A stretch of 64,000 nt of DNA. Source: Streptomyces sp. DG1A-41 (lineage in GTDB: Bacteria > Actinomycetota > Actinomycetes > Streptomycetales > Streptomycetaceae). Made by a program: the position numbers and the translations under genes. Below the pieces are notes generated by a model. That model searched no databases and was not told the DNA's origin. It saw nothing but the letters and a program-made list of their open reading frames with translations. Below, piece after piece: positions 9,864 to 18,806 of the stretch. How positions within the stretch are numbered: the stretch's first letter is position 1; the number at the start of each line of letters is the position of its first letter. The DNA is taken from positions 7,835,001-7,899,000 of the forward strand of contig NZ_CP146350.1 of NCBI RefSeq assembly GCF_037055355.1, written 5' to 3'.

Positions 9864-12335
9864 GTGCACGCGAACCACACCGCCACAACCCGCAGAACCG
9901 AACCTCACAGACGACGCCTGCGCCGAGCGGTCGCGCTGTTCAGCGGCGCGCTGCTGGCGGGCACCTCCCTCACGCTGACCGCACCGCAGGCCGCCGCGGC
10001 CACCGCGGCCGAGGACTTCCAGCAGGTCACCCTCGCCAAGGGCGAGGCGGAGGTCGGCGAGCCCATGTCGCTCGCCGTCCTCCCGGACCGCTCGGTCCTG
10101 CACACCTCCCGCGACGGCGAACTCCGCCTCACCGACGCGGCCGGCAACACGAAACTCGCGGGCAAGCTCGACGTCTACTCCCACGACGAGGAGGGCCTCC
10201 AGGGCATCGGCGTCGACCCCGGCTTCACAGAGAACCGTTTCATCTACCTGTACTACGCGCCCCCGCTGAGCACCCCCGAGGGCGACGCCCCCGTGACCGG
10301 CACCGCCGCCGACTTCGCGCCCTTCGACGGCGTCAACCGGCTCTCCCGGTTCGTCCTGAAGACCGACGGCACCCTCGACACCGCCAGCGAGAAGAAGATC
10401 CTCGACGTCCCGGCCTCCCGTGGCCTGTGCTGCCACGTCGGCGGGGACATCGACTTCGACGCGGCCGGCAACCTGTACCTGTCGACGGGTGACGACACCA
10501 ACCCGTTCCAGTCGGACGGCTTCACCCCGATCGACGAGCGCGCGAACCGCAACCCGGCCTTCGACGCCCAGCGTTCCTCCGGCAACACCAACGACCTGCG
10601 CGGCAAGATCCTGCGCATCAAGGTGAACGCCGACGGCTCGTACACCGTCCCCGAGGGCAACCTCTTCGCCCCCGGCACGGCCAGGACCCGCCCCGAGATC
10701 TACGCGATGGGCTTTCGCAACCCGTTCCGCTTCAGCGTCGACAAGAAGACCGGCATCCTCTACGTCGGTGACTACGGCCCCGACGCCGGTGCCGCCGACC
10801 CCGCGCGCGGCCCGGCCGGCCAGGTCGAGTTCGCCCGCGTCACCGGGCCCGGCAACTTCGGCTGGCCCTACTGCACCGGTGACAACGACGCCTACGTGGA
10901 CTACGACTTCGCGACGGGCGCGTCGGGAGCGGCCTTCGACTGCTCGGCCCCGAAGAACACCTCCCCGAACAACACCGGCCTGACCGACCTGCCCCCGGCC
11001 CAGCCCGCCTGGATCCCGTACGACGGCGGATCCGTGCCCGAGTTCGGCACCGGCTCCGAGTCCCCGATGGGCGGCCCGGTCTACCACTACGACCCTCAGC
11101 TCGACTCGCCGGTGAAGTTCCCCGAGGCGTACGACGGCGACTTCTTCGCCACGGAGTTCGGCCGCCGCTGGATCAAGCGCATCACCAGCGACGCCGACGG
11201 CACCGTACGGTCGATCAACGACGTGCCCTGGACCGGCACCCAGGTGATGGACTCGGCCTTCGGGCCCGACGGGGCCCTGTACGTCCTCGACTACGGCCTG
11301 TCGTGGTTCGGCGGTGACGAGCACTCCGCCCTCTACCGCATCGAGAACGCCACCGACGGCCACTCGCCCGTCGCCCAGGCAGCGGCGAGCCGGACCTCCG
11401 GTCAGGCACCGCTGCGCGTCAGCTTCTCCTCCGCGGGCACGAGTGACCAGGACGGCGATGCCCTCACCTACAGCTGGGACTTCGGCGACGGCGGCACGTC
11501 CACCGCGGCCAACCCCGCCCACCGCTACAAGAAGAACGGCACCTACACCGCGACGCTGACCGTCAAGGACCCGACCGGCCGCACCGGCAACGCGAGCGTG
11601 CAGATCATCGTCGGCAACACCGCGCCGACCGTGGTCCTGGAGACGCCGAAGGACGGACAGCTGTTCAGCTTCGGCGACGCCATACCGTTCAAGGTGAAGG
11701 TCACCGACCAGGAGGACCGGACCATCGACTGCTCCAGGGTCAAGGTCACCTTCATCCTCGGCCACGACACCCACGGCCACCCCCTGACCTCGGCCAACGG
11801 CTGCACCGGCACCATCCGGACCAGCGCCGACGGCGGCCACGACGAGGACGCCAACATCTTCGGGGTCCTCGACGCCGAGTACACCGACAACGGAGGCGGC
11901 GGCCAGGCCGCGCTGACCACGCACGACCAGAACGTCACCCAGCCCAAGCACCGCCAGGCCGAGCACTACGGCAAGGCCTCCGGCGTCACGGTCATCACCA
12001 AGGACACCGCGCACGGCGGCCGGACCGTCGGCGACATCGACAACGGCGACTGGATCTCCTTCACGCCGTACGTCCTGAACAACGCCAAGAAGATCACCGC
12101 CCGCATCTCCTCCGGCGGCGCCGGCGGCACCCTCGAAGTCCGCGCGGGCTCCGCCAAGGGCGCCCTGCTCGGCAAGGCGATCGTGCCGGTGACCGGCGGC
12201 TGGGAGACCTTCCAGGACGTCCAGGCGAACCTGTCCCGCGCGCCCAGGGGCACCACCACGCTCTACCTCGTCTTCAAGGGCAGCGGCTCCGGCGCCCTGT
12301 ACGACATCGACGACTTCACGTTCACGACGGGCTGA
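9864..12335 (+). CDS. Secreted GSDH-like beta-propeller protein with PKD domain and C-terminal carbohydrate-binding module
   Basis: 823 aa, starting at a GTG preceded by GGAGG. An arginine-rich signal peptide (RRRLRRAVALFSGALLAG then AAA cleavage) marks export. Residues ~45-490 form a soluble-glucose-dehydrogenase-like propeller (VGGDIDFDAAGNLYLSTGDD; EIYAMGFRNPFRFSVD). Residues ~500-583 are a PKD domain with YSWDFGDGG, and residues ~697-822 look like CBM6 (QAEHY; DIDNGDWISF). Such proteins act extracellularly on sugars or polysaccharides; PQQ use is a family property, not shown here. It is co-directional with the ThuA gene 15 bases downstream. Confidence 0.87.
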   Translation: MHANHTATTRRTEPHRRRLRRAVALFSGALLAGTSLTLTAPQAAAATAAEDFQQVTLAKGEAEVGEPMSLAVLPDRSVLHTSRDGELRLTDAAGNTKLAGKLDVYSHDEEGLQGIGVDPGFTENRFIYLYYAPPLSTPEGDAPVTGTAADFAPFDGVNRLSRFVLKTDGTLDTASEKKILDVPASRGLCCHVGGDIDFDAAGNLYLSTGDDTNPFQSDGFTPIDERANRNPAFDAQRSSGNTNDLRGKILRIKVNADGSYTVPEGNLFAPGTARTRPEIYAMGFRNPFRFSVDKKTGILYVGDYGPDAGAADPARGPAGQVEFARVTGPGNFGWPYCTGDNDAYVDYDFATGASGAAFDCSAPKNTSPNNTGLTDLPPAQPAWIPYDGGSVPEFGTGSESPMGGPVYHYDPQLDSPVKFPEAYDGDFFATEFGRRWIKRITSDADGTVRSINDVPWTGTQVMDSAFGPDGALYVLDYGLSWFGGDEHSALYRIENATDGHSPVAQAAASRTSGQAPLRVSFSSAGTSDQDGDALTYSWDFGDGGTSTAANPAHRYKKNGTYTATLTVKDPTGRTGNASVQIIVGNTAPTVVLETPKDGQLFSFGDAIPFKVKVTDQEDRTIDCSRVKVTFILGHDTHGHPLTSANGCTGTIRTSADGGHDEDANIFGVLDAEYTDNGGGGQAALTTHDQNVTQPKHRQAEHYGKASGVTVITKDTAHGGRTVGDIDNGDWISFTPYVLNNAKKITARISSGGAGGTLEVRAGSAKGALLGKAIVPVTGGWETFQDVQANLSRAPRGTTTLYLVFKGSGSGALYDIDDFTFTTG

Positions 12336-12350
12336 GGGGAGGCGACCGAC

Positions 12351-13697
12351 ATGCGATCGACCAGCAGATACGCGACGGGAGTCGTGGGCGCGGCCTTGCT
12401 CCTGGGGTGCGTCTCGGGCCCGGCCTCGTCCCAGGACGACGCCGAGGACAAGCGGGTCCTGGTCTTCTCCAAGACCGCCGGCTTCCGGCACGACTCCATC
12501 CCCGAGGGCATCGCGACGGTGCGGCAACTCGGCGAGCAGGGCGGCTTCACGGTCGACACGACCGAGAACGCGGGCGCCTTCACCTCGTCCAACCTGCGGC
12601 GCTACGACGCGGTCGTGTTCCTTTCGACGACGGGTGACGTCCTGGACGCCAGGCAACAGCGCGCCTTCGAGGGCTACATCCGCGGGGGCGGCGCCTACGT
12701 CGGCGTCCACGCCGCCGCCGACACCGAGTACGACTGGGCGTTCTACGGCGGCCTCGCCGGCGCCTACTTCCAGTCGCACCCGGCGATCCAGCCCGCGACG
12801 GTGCACGTCGAGGACCACGCCCACCCGGCGACCTCCGGACTGGAACGGGCGTGGAACCGCACCGACGAGTGGTACAACTACCGCTTCAATCCGCGGGAGA
12901 GGGCCCACGTCCTCGCCTCCCTCGACGAGTCGTCGTACACCGGCGGCACCATGCAGGGCGACCACCCGATCGCCTGGTGCCAGAACTACCAGGGCGGCCG
13001 CTCCTTCTACACCGGCGGCGGCCACACCAAGGAGTCCTTCGCCGAACCCGCATTCCGCACGCACCTGCTGGGCGGGATCCGCTGGGCCATCGGCGACGCC
13101 GAGGCCGACTGCCGCCCGGAGTCCGGCTACCGGCCGCTCTTCGACGGCACACCCGCCTCGCTGGACGACTGGCGGCAGGCGGGCCCGGGCTCCTTCACCC
13201 TCTCCGACGACGGCACGCTGACGTCGTCGGGCGGCATGGGCATGCTCTGGTACGCCACGTCGGGCTTCTCCTCGTACTCACTGAAGCTCGACTGGAAGAT
13301 GGCCGGTGACGACAACTCCGGTGTGTTCGTGGGCTTCCCGCCCTCGGACGACCCGTGGTCGGCCGTCAACAACGGCTACGAGATCCAGATCGACGCGACC
13401 GACGCCGCCGACCGCACCACCGGCGCGGTGTACGGCTTCAAGTCCGCCGATCTCAACAAACGCGACCGTGCGCTGAACCCGCCGGGGGAGTGGAACACGT
13501 ACGAGATCCGCGTGGAGGGCGAGCGCCTCCGCGTCTGGCTCAACGGCGTGCAGATCAACGATTTCCGCAACACCGACCCGGCCCGGAGCCTCGTCGACGG
13601 ACACATCGGCATCCAGAACCACGGAGCCGAGGACAAGGTGTCCTTCCGCGATATCCGGATCAAGGAATTGCCCGCGAAGGTCTCGCAGGGCGACTGA
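12351..13697 (+). CDS. ThuA domain and DUF1080 (3-keto-disaccharide hydrolase-type) lipoprotein
   Basis: 448 aa. The N-terminus has a lipobox-like LLLGC, so a surface lipoprotein is likely. Residues ~34-240 are a ThuA glutamine-amidotransferase-like domain (LVFSKTAGFRHDSIPEG; GVHAAADTEYDW). Residues ~262-440 are a DUF1080 jelly-roll domain (GYRPLFDGT; GYEIQIDATD). DUF1080 proteins include hydrolases of 3-keto-glycosides, which fits the oxidoreductase and TIM-barrel genes upstream. It is the last gene before a strong terminator. Confidence 0.87.
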   Translation: MRSTSRYATGVVGAALLLGCVSGPASSQDDAEDKRVLVFSKTAGFRHDSIPEGIATVRQLGEQGGFTVDTTENAGAFTSSNLRRYDAVVFLSTTGDVLDARQQRAFEGYIRGGGAYVGVHAAADTEYDWAFYGGLAGAYFQSHPAIQPATVHVEDHAHPATSGLERAWNRTDEWYNYRFNPRERAHVLASLDESSYTGGTMQGDHPIAWCQNYQGGRSFYTGGGHTKESFAEPAFRTHLLGGIRWAIGDAEADCRPESGYRPLFDGTPASLDDWRQAGPGSFTLSDDGTLTSSGGMGMLWYATSGFSSYSLKLDWKMAGDDNSGVFVGFPPSDDPWSAVNNGYEIQIDATDAADRTTGAVYGFKSADLNKRDRALNPPGEWNTYEIRVEGERLRVWLNGVQINDFRNTDPARSLVDGHIGIQNHGAEDKVSFRDIRIKELPAKVSQGD

Positions 13698-13699
13698 GC

Positions 13700-13741
13700 G
13701 ACGGCGGGCGGGAGGACGCCGGACTTCCCGCCCGCCGTCTT
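13700..13741 (+). terminator. Intrinsic terminator after the sugar-catabolism block
   Basis: A perfect 14-bp stem (13700-13713 with 13726-13739) around a 12-base loop starts three bases after the ThuA stop. It is GC-rich with only a short T run. It separates the sugar block from the ebo-type operon. Confidence 0.8.
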
Positions 13742-13821
13742 GACCTTCCCGCCGGCTTCACCTCCCAGCCGTCTTCACCTCCCGGCTGGGGCCCTGACCT
13801 GGTACGACAAGGAGGCTGCCG

Positions 13822-15033
13822 ATGTCAGTGTCCCGTTCCGAGCCCCGCGTGGGGGTGTGGCTGATCGGAGCGCGCGGCTCCGTCGCCACCACCGTCGTGG
13901 CGGGCTGCGCCGCCGTCACCGCGGGTCTGCATCCGCCGACGGGCATGGTGACCGAGACGCCCCCCTTCGCCGACAGCGGCCTGTCGGCCCTGTCCTGCCT
14001 CGTCTTCGGCGGACACGACACACTGGACTGCCCCCTGCCCAAACGCGCCGAGGCGCTGGCTGCCGGGGGAGTGCTGCCACCGGGCCTCACATCCGCCGTC
14101 ACCGCCGAACTGGCCGCCGCCGACCGCGAGATCAGGCCCGGCGGCCCCCTCGCCGGCGACACCCGCGACGCGGAGCAACTGATCTCCACCTTCGCCGCCG
14201 ACATCCAGGACTTCATACGGCGACACGGCCTGGCCCGCGCGGTGGTCGTCAACGTGGCCTCCACGGAACCCGCGCCCACCGGCGGCGCCCTCCCGCCCAG
14301 CTCCCTGTACGCGGCGGCAGCCCTGCGCGCCGGCTGCCCCTACGTGAACTTCACTCCCTCGACCGGCCTCCACCACCCCGCGCTGGCCTCGCAGGCACGG
14401 TCGTCCGGTCTCCCGTACGCGGGCCGCGACGGCAAGACCGGCCAGACCCTGCTGCGTTCAGTGCTGGGCCCGATGTTCGCCCAGCGGGCCCTGACCGTCC
14501 GCGCCTGGTCCGGAACGAACCTGCTCGGCGGCGGGGACGGCGCCGCCCTGGCCGACCCGGCCGCCGCGGCGGCCAAGAACGCCGGCAAGGAACGGGTCCT
14601 CGCCGACACCCTCGGCACCACCCCCCAGGGCGAGACCCACATCGACGAGGTCCCCACCCTGGGCGACTGGAAGACCGCCTGGGACCACATCGCCTTCGAC
14701 GGCTTCCTCGGCACCCGCATGATCCTCCAGACCACCTGGCAGGGCTGCGACTCCGCCCTGGCCGCACCCCTCGTCCTCGACCTCGCCCGTCTGACCGCCC
14801 GCGCCCACGAATCGGGCCTGTCCGGCCCGCTCGACGCCCTCGCCTTCTACTTCAAGGACCCCGTGGGCGACGCGCCCTCGGGCCTGGCCGAGCAGTACGA
14901 GGCACTGATCGGCTTCGCCCGGAACCTTCGGGAAACGGGGCCGAGGGAGGGCGCGGGTCTCCGGCAAGGCGCCGGAGAGGGCCGCGAGCACGGTTCGGCG
15001 GAACAGAGCAAGGGGACGGAGGACCTCCGGTGA
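13822..15033 (+). CDS. Inositol-3-phosphate synthase family protein (ebo-cluster cyclase)
   Basis: 403-aa member of the myo-inositol-1-phosphate synthase family, which turns glucose 6-phosphate into inositol 3-phosphate using bound NAD. Visible are the Rossmann start VWLIGARGSVATTVVAG, PYVNFTPSTG, the active-site region GRDGKTGQTLL and SGTNLLGGGDG. AAGGAGG precedes the ATG. It overlaps the UbiA gene by GTGA and so belongs to the ebo-like operon. The low-complexity C-terminal tail (~30 residues rich in G, E and R) is unlike the rest. Whether the product is inositol phosphate or a variant cyclitol is unknown. Confidence 0.87.
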   Translation: MSVSRSEPRVGVWLIGARGSVATTVVAGCAAVTAGLHPPTGMVTETPPFADSGLSALSCLVFGGHDTLDCPLPKRAEALAAGGVLPPGLTSAVTAELAAADREIRPGGPLAGDTRDAEQLISTFAADIQDFIRRHGLARAVVVNVASTEPAPTGGALPPSSLYAAAALRAGCPYVNFTPSTGLHHPALASQARSSGLPYAGRDGKTGQTLLRSVLGPMFAQRALTVRAWSGTNLLGGGDGAALADPAAAAAKNAGKERVLADTLGTTPQGETHIDEVPTLGDWKTAWDHIAFDGFLGTRMILQTTWQGCDSALAAPLVLDLARLTARAHESGLSGPLDALAFYFKDPVGDAPSGLAEQYEALIGFARNLRETGPREGAGLRQGAGEGREHGSAEQSKGTEDLR

Positions 15034-16079
15034 GGCGGCGCGAGCGTCCTTGTGGAGGCTCAGGCAGGACGGGTGCCACCTCCACCAGAGGGGACGTCGG
15101 CGGCACGGCGCCCTGCGGCCGCACCAGCCGCCCGGCACGGGGACGCGCCTGGGCCGAACTCCTGCGTCTGCCGGCCCTGTTCAGCGTGCCCGGCGACGCT
15201 CTCGCCGGCACGGCCGCGGCCGGCACACCGCCCAACGCCCGCACCCTGCTCGCCATCGGCTCCTCCCTCTGCCTGTACGAGGCCGGCATGGCCCTCAACG
15301 ACTGGGCGGACCGCGAGGTGGACGCCGTCGAACGCCCCCACCGCCCCTTGCCCTCCGGCCGCATCCGTCCCACCGCCGCGCTCACGGCTGCCTGCGCCCT
15401 CACCGGAGCAGGACTGGCCCTGGCCGCCCGCGCCGGCCGCCCGGCTCTGGCCGTCGCCGCGCCCCTGGCGGCGACCGTCTGGGCGTACGACCTCACCCTG
15501 AAGCACACACCGGCCGGGCCCGTGGCCATGGGCGCGGCTCGTGCACTGGACCTGCTCCTGGGAGCCGCGGCCGGCACCGGCCGTATCCGCCGGGCACTGC
15601 CCTCCGCCGCCCTCCTGGGCACTCACACCCTGGCCGTCACGACGGTCTCCCGCCAGGAGGCTCGGGGCGGCTCACCCCTGGCTCCCCTGTCGGCACTCGC
15701 GACGACGGCCCTGCTGACCCGCCTGGTCACGCACCGTCCCGCGAGTCTCCCGGAAGACCGCCGGGAAGCAGCCGCCCACCTCCTGCCGGGCCCGCTATCC
15801 GCCCGTCCCCGACCACCTGAGCCGGGCCGACAGCCCGCGGCACACCTCACCACCGTCCTCGCAGCCGTCTACGCCGCGACCACCGCACGCCCCTACGTCC
15901 ACGCCGCTCTCAACCCCTCACCTCCCCTCACCCAACGAGCAGTCGGCGCCGGCATCCGCGCCACGATCCCCCTCCAGGCCACCCTGACCGCCCGCTCCCA
16001 GGGCACGGCCGCCGCCCTCCTCATCGCGGCCCTCGCTCCACTCGCAGCGAGATTCGCAAGGAAGGTGAGCGTCACATGA
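15030..16079 (+). CDS. eboC: EboC-like UbiA-family prenyltransferase
   Basis: 349-aa membrane protein. After a basic, non-conserved N-terminus it shows the first Asp motif NDWADREVD, then WAYDLTLKHTPAGPVAMGAA and RALDLLLGA, as in the EboC branch of UbiA. UbiA enzymes transfer a polyprenyl chain to an acceptor at the membrane. The start is GTG at 15030, overlapping the upstream stop, with GGAGG seven bases before it. Most likely it lipidates the polar product of the neighbouring cyclase for transport, which is inference from ebo operons. Confidence 0.85.
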   Translation: MRRRERPCGGSGRTGATSTRGDVGGTAPCGRTSRPARGRAWAELLRLPALFSVPGDALAGTAAAGTPPNARTLLAIGSSLCLYEAGMALNDWADREVDAVERPHRPLPSGRIRPTAALTAACALTGAGLALAARAGRPALAVAAPLAATVWAYDLTLKHTPAGPVAMGAARALDLLLGAAAGTGRIRRALPSAALLGTHTLAVTTVSRQEARGGSPLAPLSALATTALLTRLVTHRPASLPEDRREAAAHLLPGPLSARPRPPEPGRQPAAHLTTVLAAVYAATTARPYVHAALNPSPPLTQRAVGAGIRATIPLQATLTARSQGTAAALLIAALAPLAARFARKVSVT

Positions 16080-17071
16080 GCCCCGATGCCCGAGCCTCCG
16101 GCGGCCGAGCCGCGCCGACCGGGTCGGCCCTCCCTTCCCTCCGCTTCGGCTACGGCACGAACGGCCTTGCTGATCTCCGGCTGGACGACGCGCTCTCCCT
16201 GCTCGCCGACCTCGGATACGACGGCGTCGGCCTGACCCTCGACCACATGCACCTCGACCCGCTCGCCCCCGGCCTCGCCGCCCGCACTCGCCGGATCGCG
16301 CACCGGCTCCACGCGCTCGGACTGGGTGTCACCGTGGAGACGGGCGCCCGCTATGTGCTCGACCCGCGCCGCAAACACGGCCCGTCCCTGCTGGACCCGG
16401 ACCCCGGTGACCGGGCCCGCCGTGCCGACCTCCTCCTCCGGGCCGTGCGGGTCGCGGCCGACCTCGGCGCCCACGCGGTCCACTGCTTCAGCGGGATCGT
16501 CCCGGAGGGCACCGACACGGACACCGCGTGGAAGCGCCTCGCCGAGACCCTCACGCCCGTCCTGGACGCCGCCGCGTCCGCCGGCGTTCCGCTCGCCGTC
16601 GAGCCCGAACCGGGTCACCTCCTGGCCACCCTGGCCGACTTCCATCACCTCCGCCGCATCCTCGGCGACCCCGAACCTCTCGGCCTCACCCTCGACATCG
16701 GCCACTGTCAGTGCCTCGAACCCCTTCCTCCCGCCGACTGTGTGCGCGCCGCCGCCCCCTGGCTGCGCCACGTCCAGATCGAGGACATGCGGCGCGGTGT
16801 CCACGAGCACCTCCCCTTCGGGGACGGGGAGATCGACTTCCCGCCGGTCCTGGCGGCCCTCGCCGCCACCGGCTACCAGGGCCTGACCGTCGTCGAACTG
16901 CCTCGCCACTCCCACGCCGGTCCCCACCACGCCGAACACTCCCTCCCGTTCCTCCGCCACGCCGAGCAGACCGCGGCCACCGCCTCGCCGCACCCCGCTC
17001 CGGACCTCCAGCAGGCCGCGCCACCCCACGGCGCTCCCTCCACCGCCCCTGAAGGGAGCAGCACCCCATGA
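16076..17071 (+). CDS. Sugar phosphate isomerase/epimerase-like TIM barrel (ebo cluster)
   Basis: 331-aa xylose-isomerase-like TIM barrel. Conserved points are FGYGTNGLADLRLDDAL, AVEPEPGHLL (Glu ligand), TLDIGHCQCLEP (Asp/His ligands) and QIEDMRRGVHEHLPFGDGEID. The start overlaps the UbiA stop by ATGA. The last ~45 residues (His/Pro/Ala rich) are variable. It probably reshapes the sugar or cyclitol intermediate of the operon; the exact reaction is unknown. Confidence 0.85.
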   Translation: MSPDARASGGRAAPTGSALPSLRFGYGTNGLADLRLDDALSLLADLGYDGVGLTLDHMHLDPLAPGLAARTRRIAHRLHALGLGVTVETGARYVLDPRRKHGPSLLDPDPGDRARRADLLLRAVRVAADLGAHAVHCFSGIVPEGTDTDTAWKRLAETLTPVLDAAASAGVPLAVEPEPGHLLATLADFHHLRRILGDPEPLGLTLDIGHCQCLEPLPPADCVRAAAPWLRHVQIEDMRRGVHEHLPFGDGEIDFPPVLAALAATGYQGLTVVELPRHSHAGPHHAEHSLPFLRHAEQTAATASPHPAPDLQQAAPPHGAPSTAPEGSSTP

Positions 17072-17883
17072 CCCACCCCCGCACCACACCGTCGGCGAGA
17101 ACCCACGGCCCCCAGGACGGCCAGGCCCGCGAGAACACCGCCCCACGGGACGCCCAGGTCCCCGAGGACGCCAACCCCCTGACGACCACGAACACCCACA
17201 GCGCCCACACCGCCCAACCAACCCCCGACACCGCACTCGCCTCCTCGCCGGCCGACCTCCGCCGCCACCTCACCACCCACCTCGGCCCCGCCGCCCGCAC
17301 CTGGCTCGAGCACGCCCTCGACGAGGCCGCCGCCCACCCCGGCACCCACGGACCCATCTCCGCATGGGAACTGCGCCTCGCCGAGGCCGGCCGTCGCTGC
17401 GGTGCCGCGTACGCCGACGCCGCACGCTTCCTCATCCTCGACGCGGCCCGTGCCGGGACCGACGCCCTGACCCGGGTGTACCGGCAGGGCACCGCCGACG
17501 AGCGCCGCGCCGTCCTGCGCGCCCTGCCCCACCTCGTGTCCGGCCCCGGCGCCCTCCCGCTCGTCGAGGACGCCCTGCGCACCAACGACACCCGGCTCCT
17601 CGCCGCCGCCGTCGGCCCGTACGCCGCGCGGCACCTGGCCCCCCACGACTGGCGCCACGCCGTACTGAAGTGCCTGTTCACCGGCGTCCCCGTCGACCAC
17701 GTGGCGGACCTGCCCCGGCGTGCCCATGGCGACGGCGAACTCGCCCGCATGCTGGGCGACTACGCCGCCGAACGCACCGCCGCCGGCCGCACCGTCCCCG
17801 AGGACCTGTACCGCGTCCTGGCCCTGACCGAGTCCGTGACGCCGGCCCCCGGCACGGACCACCCCCACGGCAAGGAGTCCTGA
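17068..17883 (+). CDS. eboA: EboA domain-containing protein
   Basis: 271 aa. The conserved region runs from residue ~55: DLRRHLTTHLGPAARTWLEHALDEAA, AGRRCGAAYADAARFLILDAA and DEAVRALLRALP-like helices, ending with GVPVDHVADLPRRAHGDGELARML. EboA is an all-helical protein of unknown biochemistry required in ebo operons. The first ~50 residues are low-complexity. It overlaps both neighbours (ATGA upstream, TGATG downstream). Confidence 0.83.
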   Translation: MTHPRTTPSARTHGPQDGQARENTAPRDAQVPEDANPLTTTNTHSAHTAQPTPDTALASSPADLRRHLTTHLGPAARTWLEHALDEAAAHPGTHGPISAWELRLAEAGRRCGAAYADAARFLILDAARAGTDALTRVYRQGTADERRAVLRALPHLVSGPGALPLVEDALRTNDTRLLAAAVGPYAARHLAPHDWRHAVLKCLFTGVPVDHVADLPRRAHGDGELARMLGDYAAERTAAGRTVPEDLYRVLALTESVTPAPGTDHPHGKES

Positions 17884-18803
17884 TGCGCATCTTCGACCCC
17901 CACATCCACATGACGTCCCGGACCACGGACGACTACGAGGCGATGCATGCCGCCGGAGTCCGCGCCGTCGTCGAGCCTTCCTTCTGGCTCGGCCAGCCCC
18001 GCACCTCGCCCGCCTCCTTCCTCGACTACTTCGACTCCCTCCTCGGCTGGGAGCCGTTCCGCGCCGCCCAGTACGGCATCGCCCACCACTGCACGCTGGC
18101 GCTCAACCCCAAGGAGGCGAACGACCCACGCTGTGTGCCCGTCCTCGACGCACTGCCCCGGTATCTCGTCAAGGACAACGTCGTGGCCGTCGGCGAGATC
18201 GGCTACGACTCCATGACCCCCGCCGAGGACACCGCCCTCGCCGCCCAGCTCCAGCTCGCCGCCGACCACGGCCTGCCCGCCCTCGTGCACACCCCGCACC
18301 GCGACAAGCTCGCCGGGCTGCGCCGTACCCTCGACGTGGTCCGGGAGTCCGCACTGCCCCCGGAACGCGTCCTGGTCGACCACCTCAACGAGACCACCGT
18401 CAAGGAGGCCAAGGACAGCGGCTGCTGGCTGGGCTTCTCCGTCTATCCGGACACCAAGATGGACGAGGAGCGGATGATCGCGATCCTGCGCGCCTACGGC
18501 ACCGAGCAGGTCCTGGTCAACTCCGCCGCCGACTGGGGAAAGAGCGACCCCCTGAAGACCCGCAAGGTCGGCGACCTGATGCTGGCCGAGGGCTTCGGCG
18601 AGGACGACGTCGACCAGGTGCTGTGGCGCAACCCCGTCGCCTTCTACGGGCTCAGCGGACGCCTGAACCTCGACATCACCGGCACGGAGGCCACCCACGA
18701 GGGCAACTCCATCCTCCGCGGCGTCCCGAAGGACCCGCACGAGCCGGATTTCGGCCCGACAGACGGCTACGAGCCGGTCCACGTCCCCGGCGCGGGGGCG
18801 TGA
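17883..18803 (+). CDS. eboB: TatD-family metal-dependent hydrolase (EboB-like)
   Basis: 306-aa amidohydrolase-fold protein. Metal ligands are visible in FDPHIHMTSRT (HxH), AVGEIGYDS (Glu), LVHTPHRDK and VLVDHLNETT (His), and VNSAADWGKSDPL (Asp). The start ATG overlaps the EboA stop (TGATG). In ebo operons the TatD-like enzyme is a conserved member with unproven substrate; a phosphoester or cyclic ester is plausible. Confidence 0.87.
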   Translation: MRIFDPHIHMTSRTTDDYEAMHAAGVRAVVEPSFWLGQPRTSPASFLDYFDSLLGWEPFRAAQYGIAHHCTLALNPKEANDPRCVPVLDALPRYLVKDNVVAVGEIGYDSMTPAEDTALAAQLQLAADHGLPALVHTPHRDKLAGLRRTLDVVRESALPPERVLVDHLNETTVKEAKDSGCWLGFSVYPDTKMDEERMIAILRAYGTEQVLVNSAADWGKSDPLKTRKVGDLMLAEGFGEDDVDQVLWRNPVAFYGLSGRLNLDITGTEATHEGNSILRGVPKDPHEPDFGPTDGYEPVHVPGAGA

Positions 18804-18806
18804 ACC

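Noticed and set aside
8748..13064. 1438-codon leftward open frame
   Set aside because: Antisense to four well-supported rightward genes; the open frame is a by-product of high GC and its residue composition (G/V/A/R runs) is non-coding in character.
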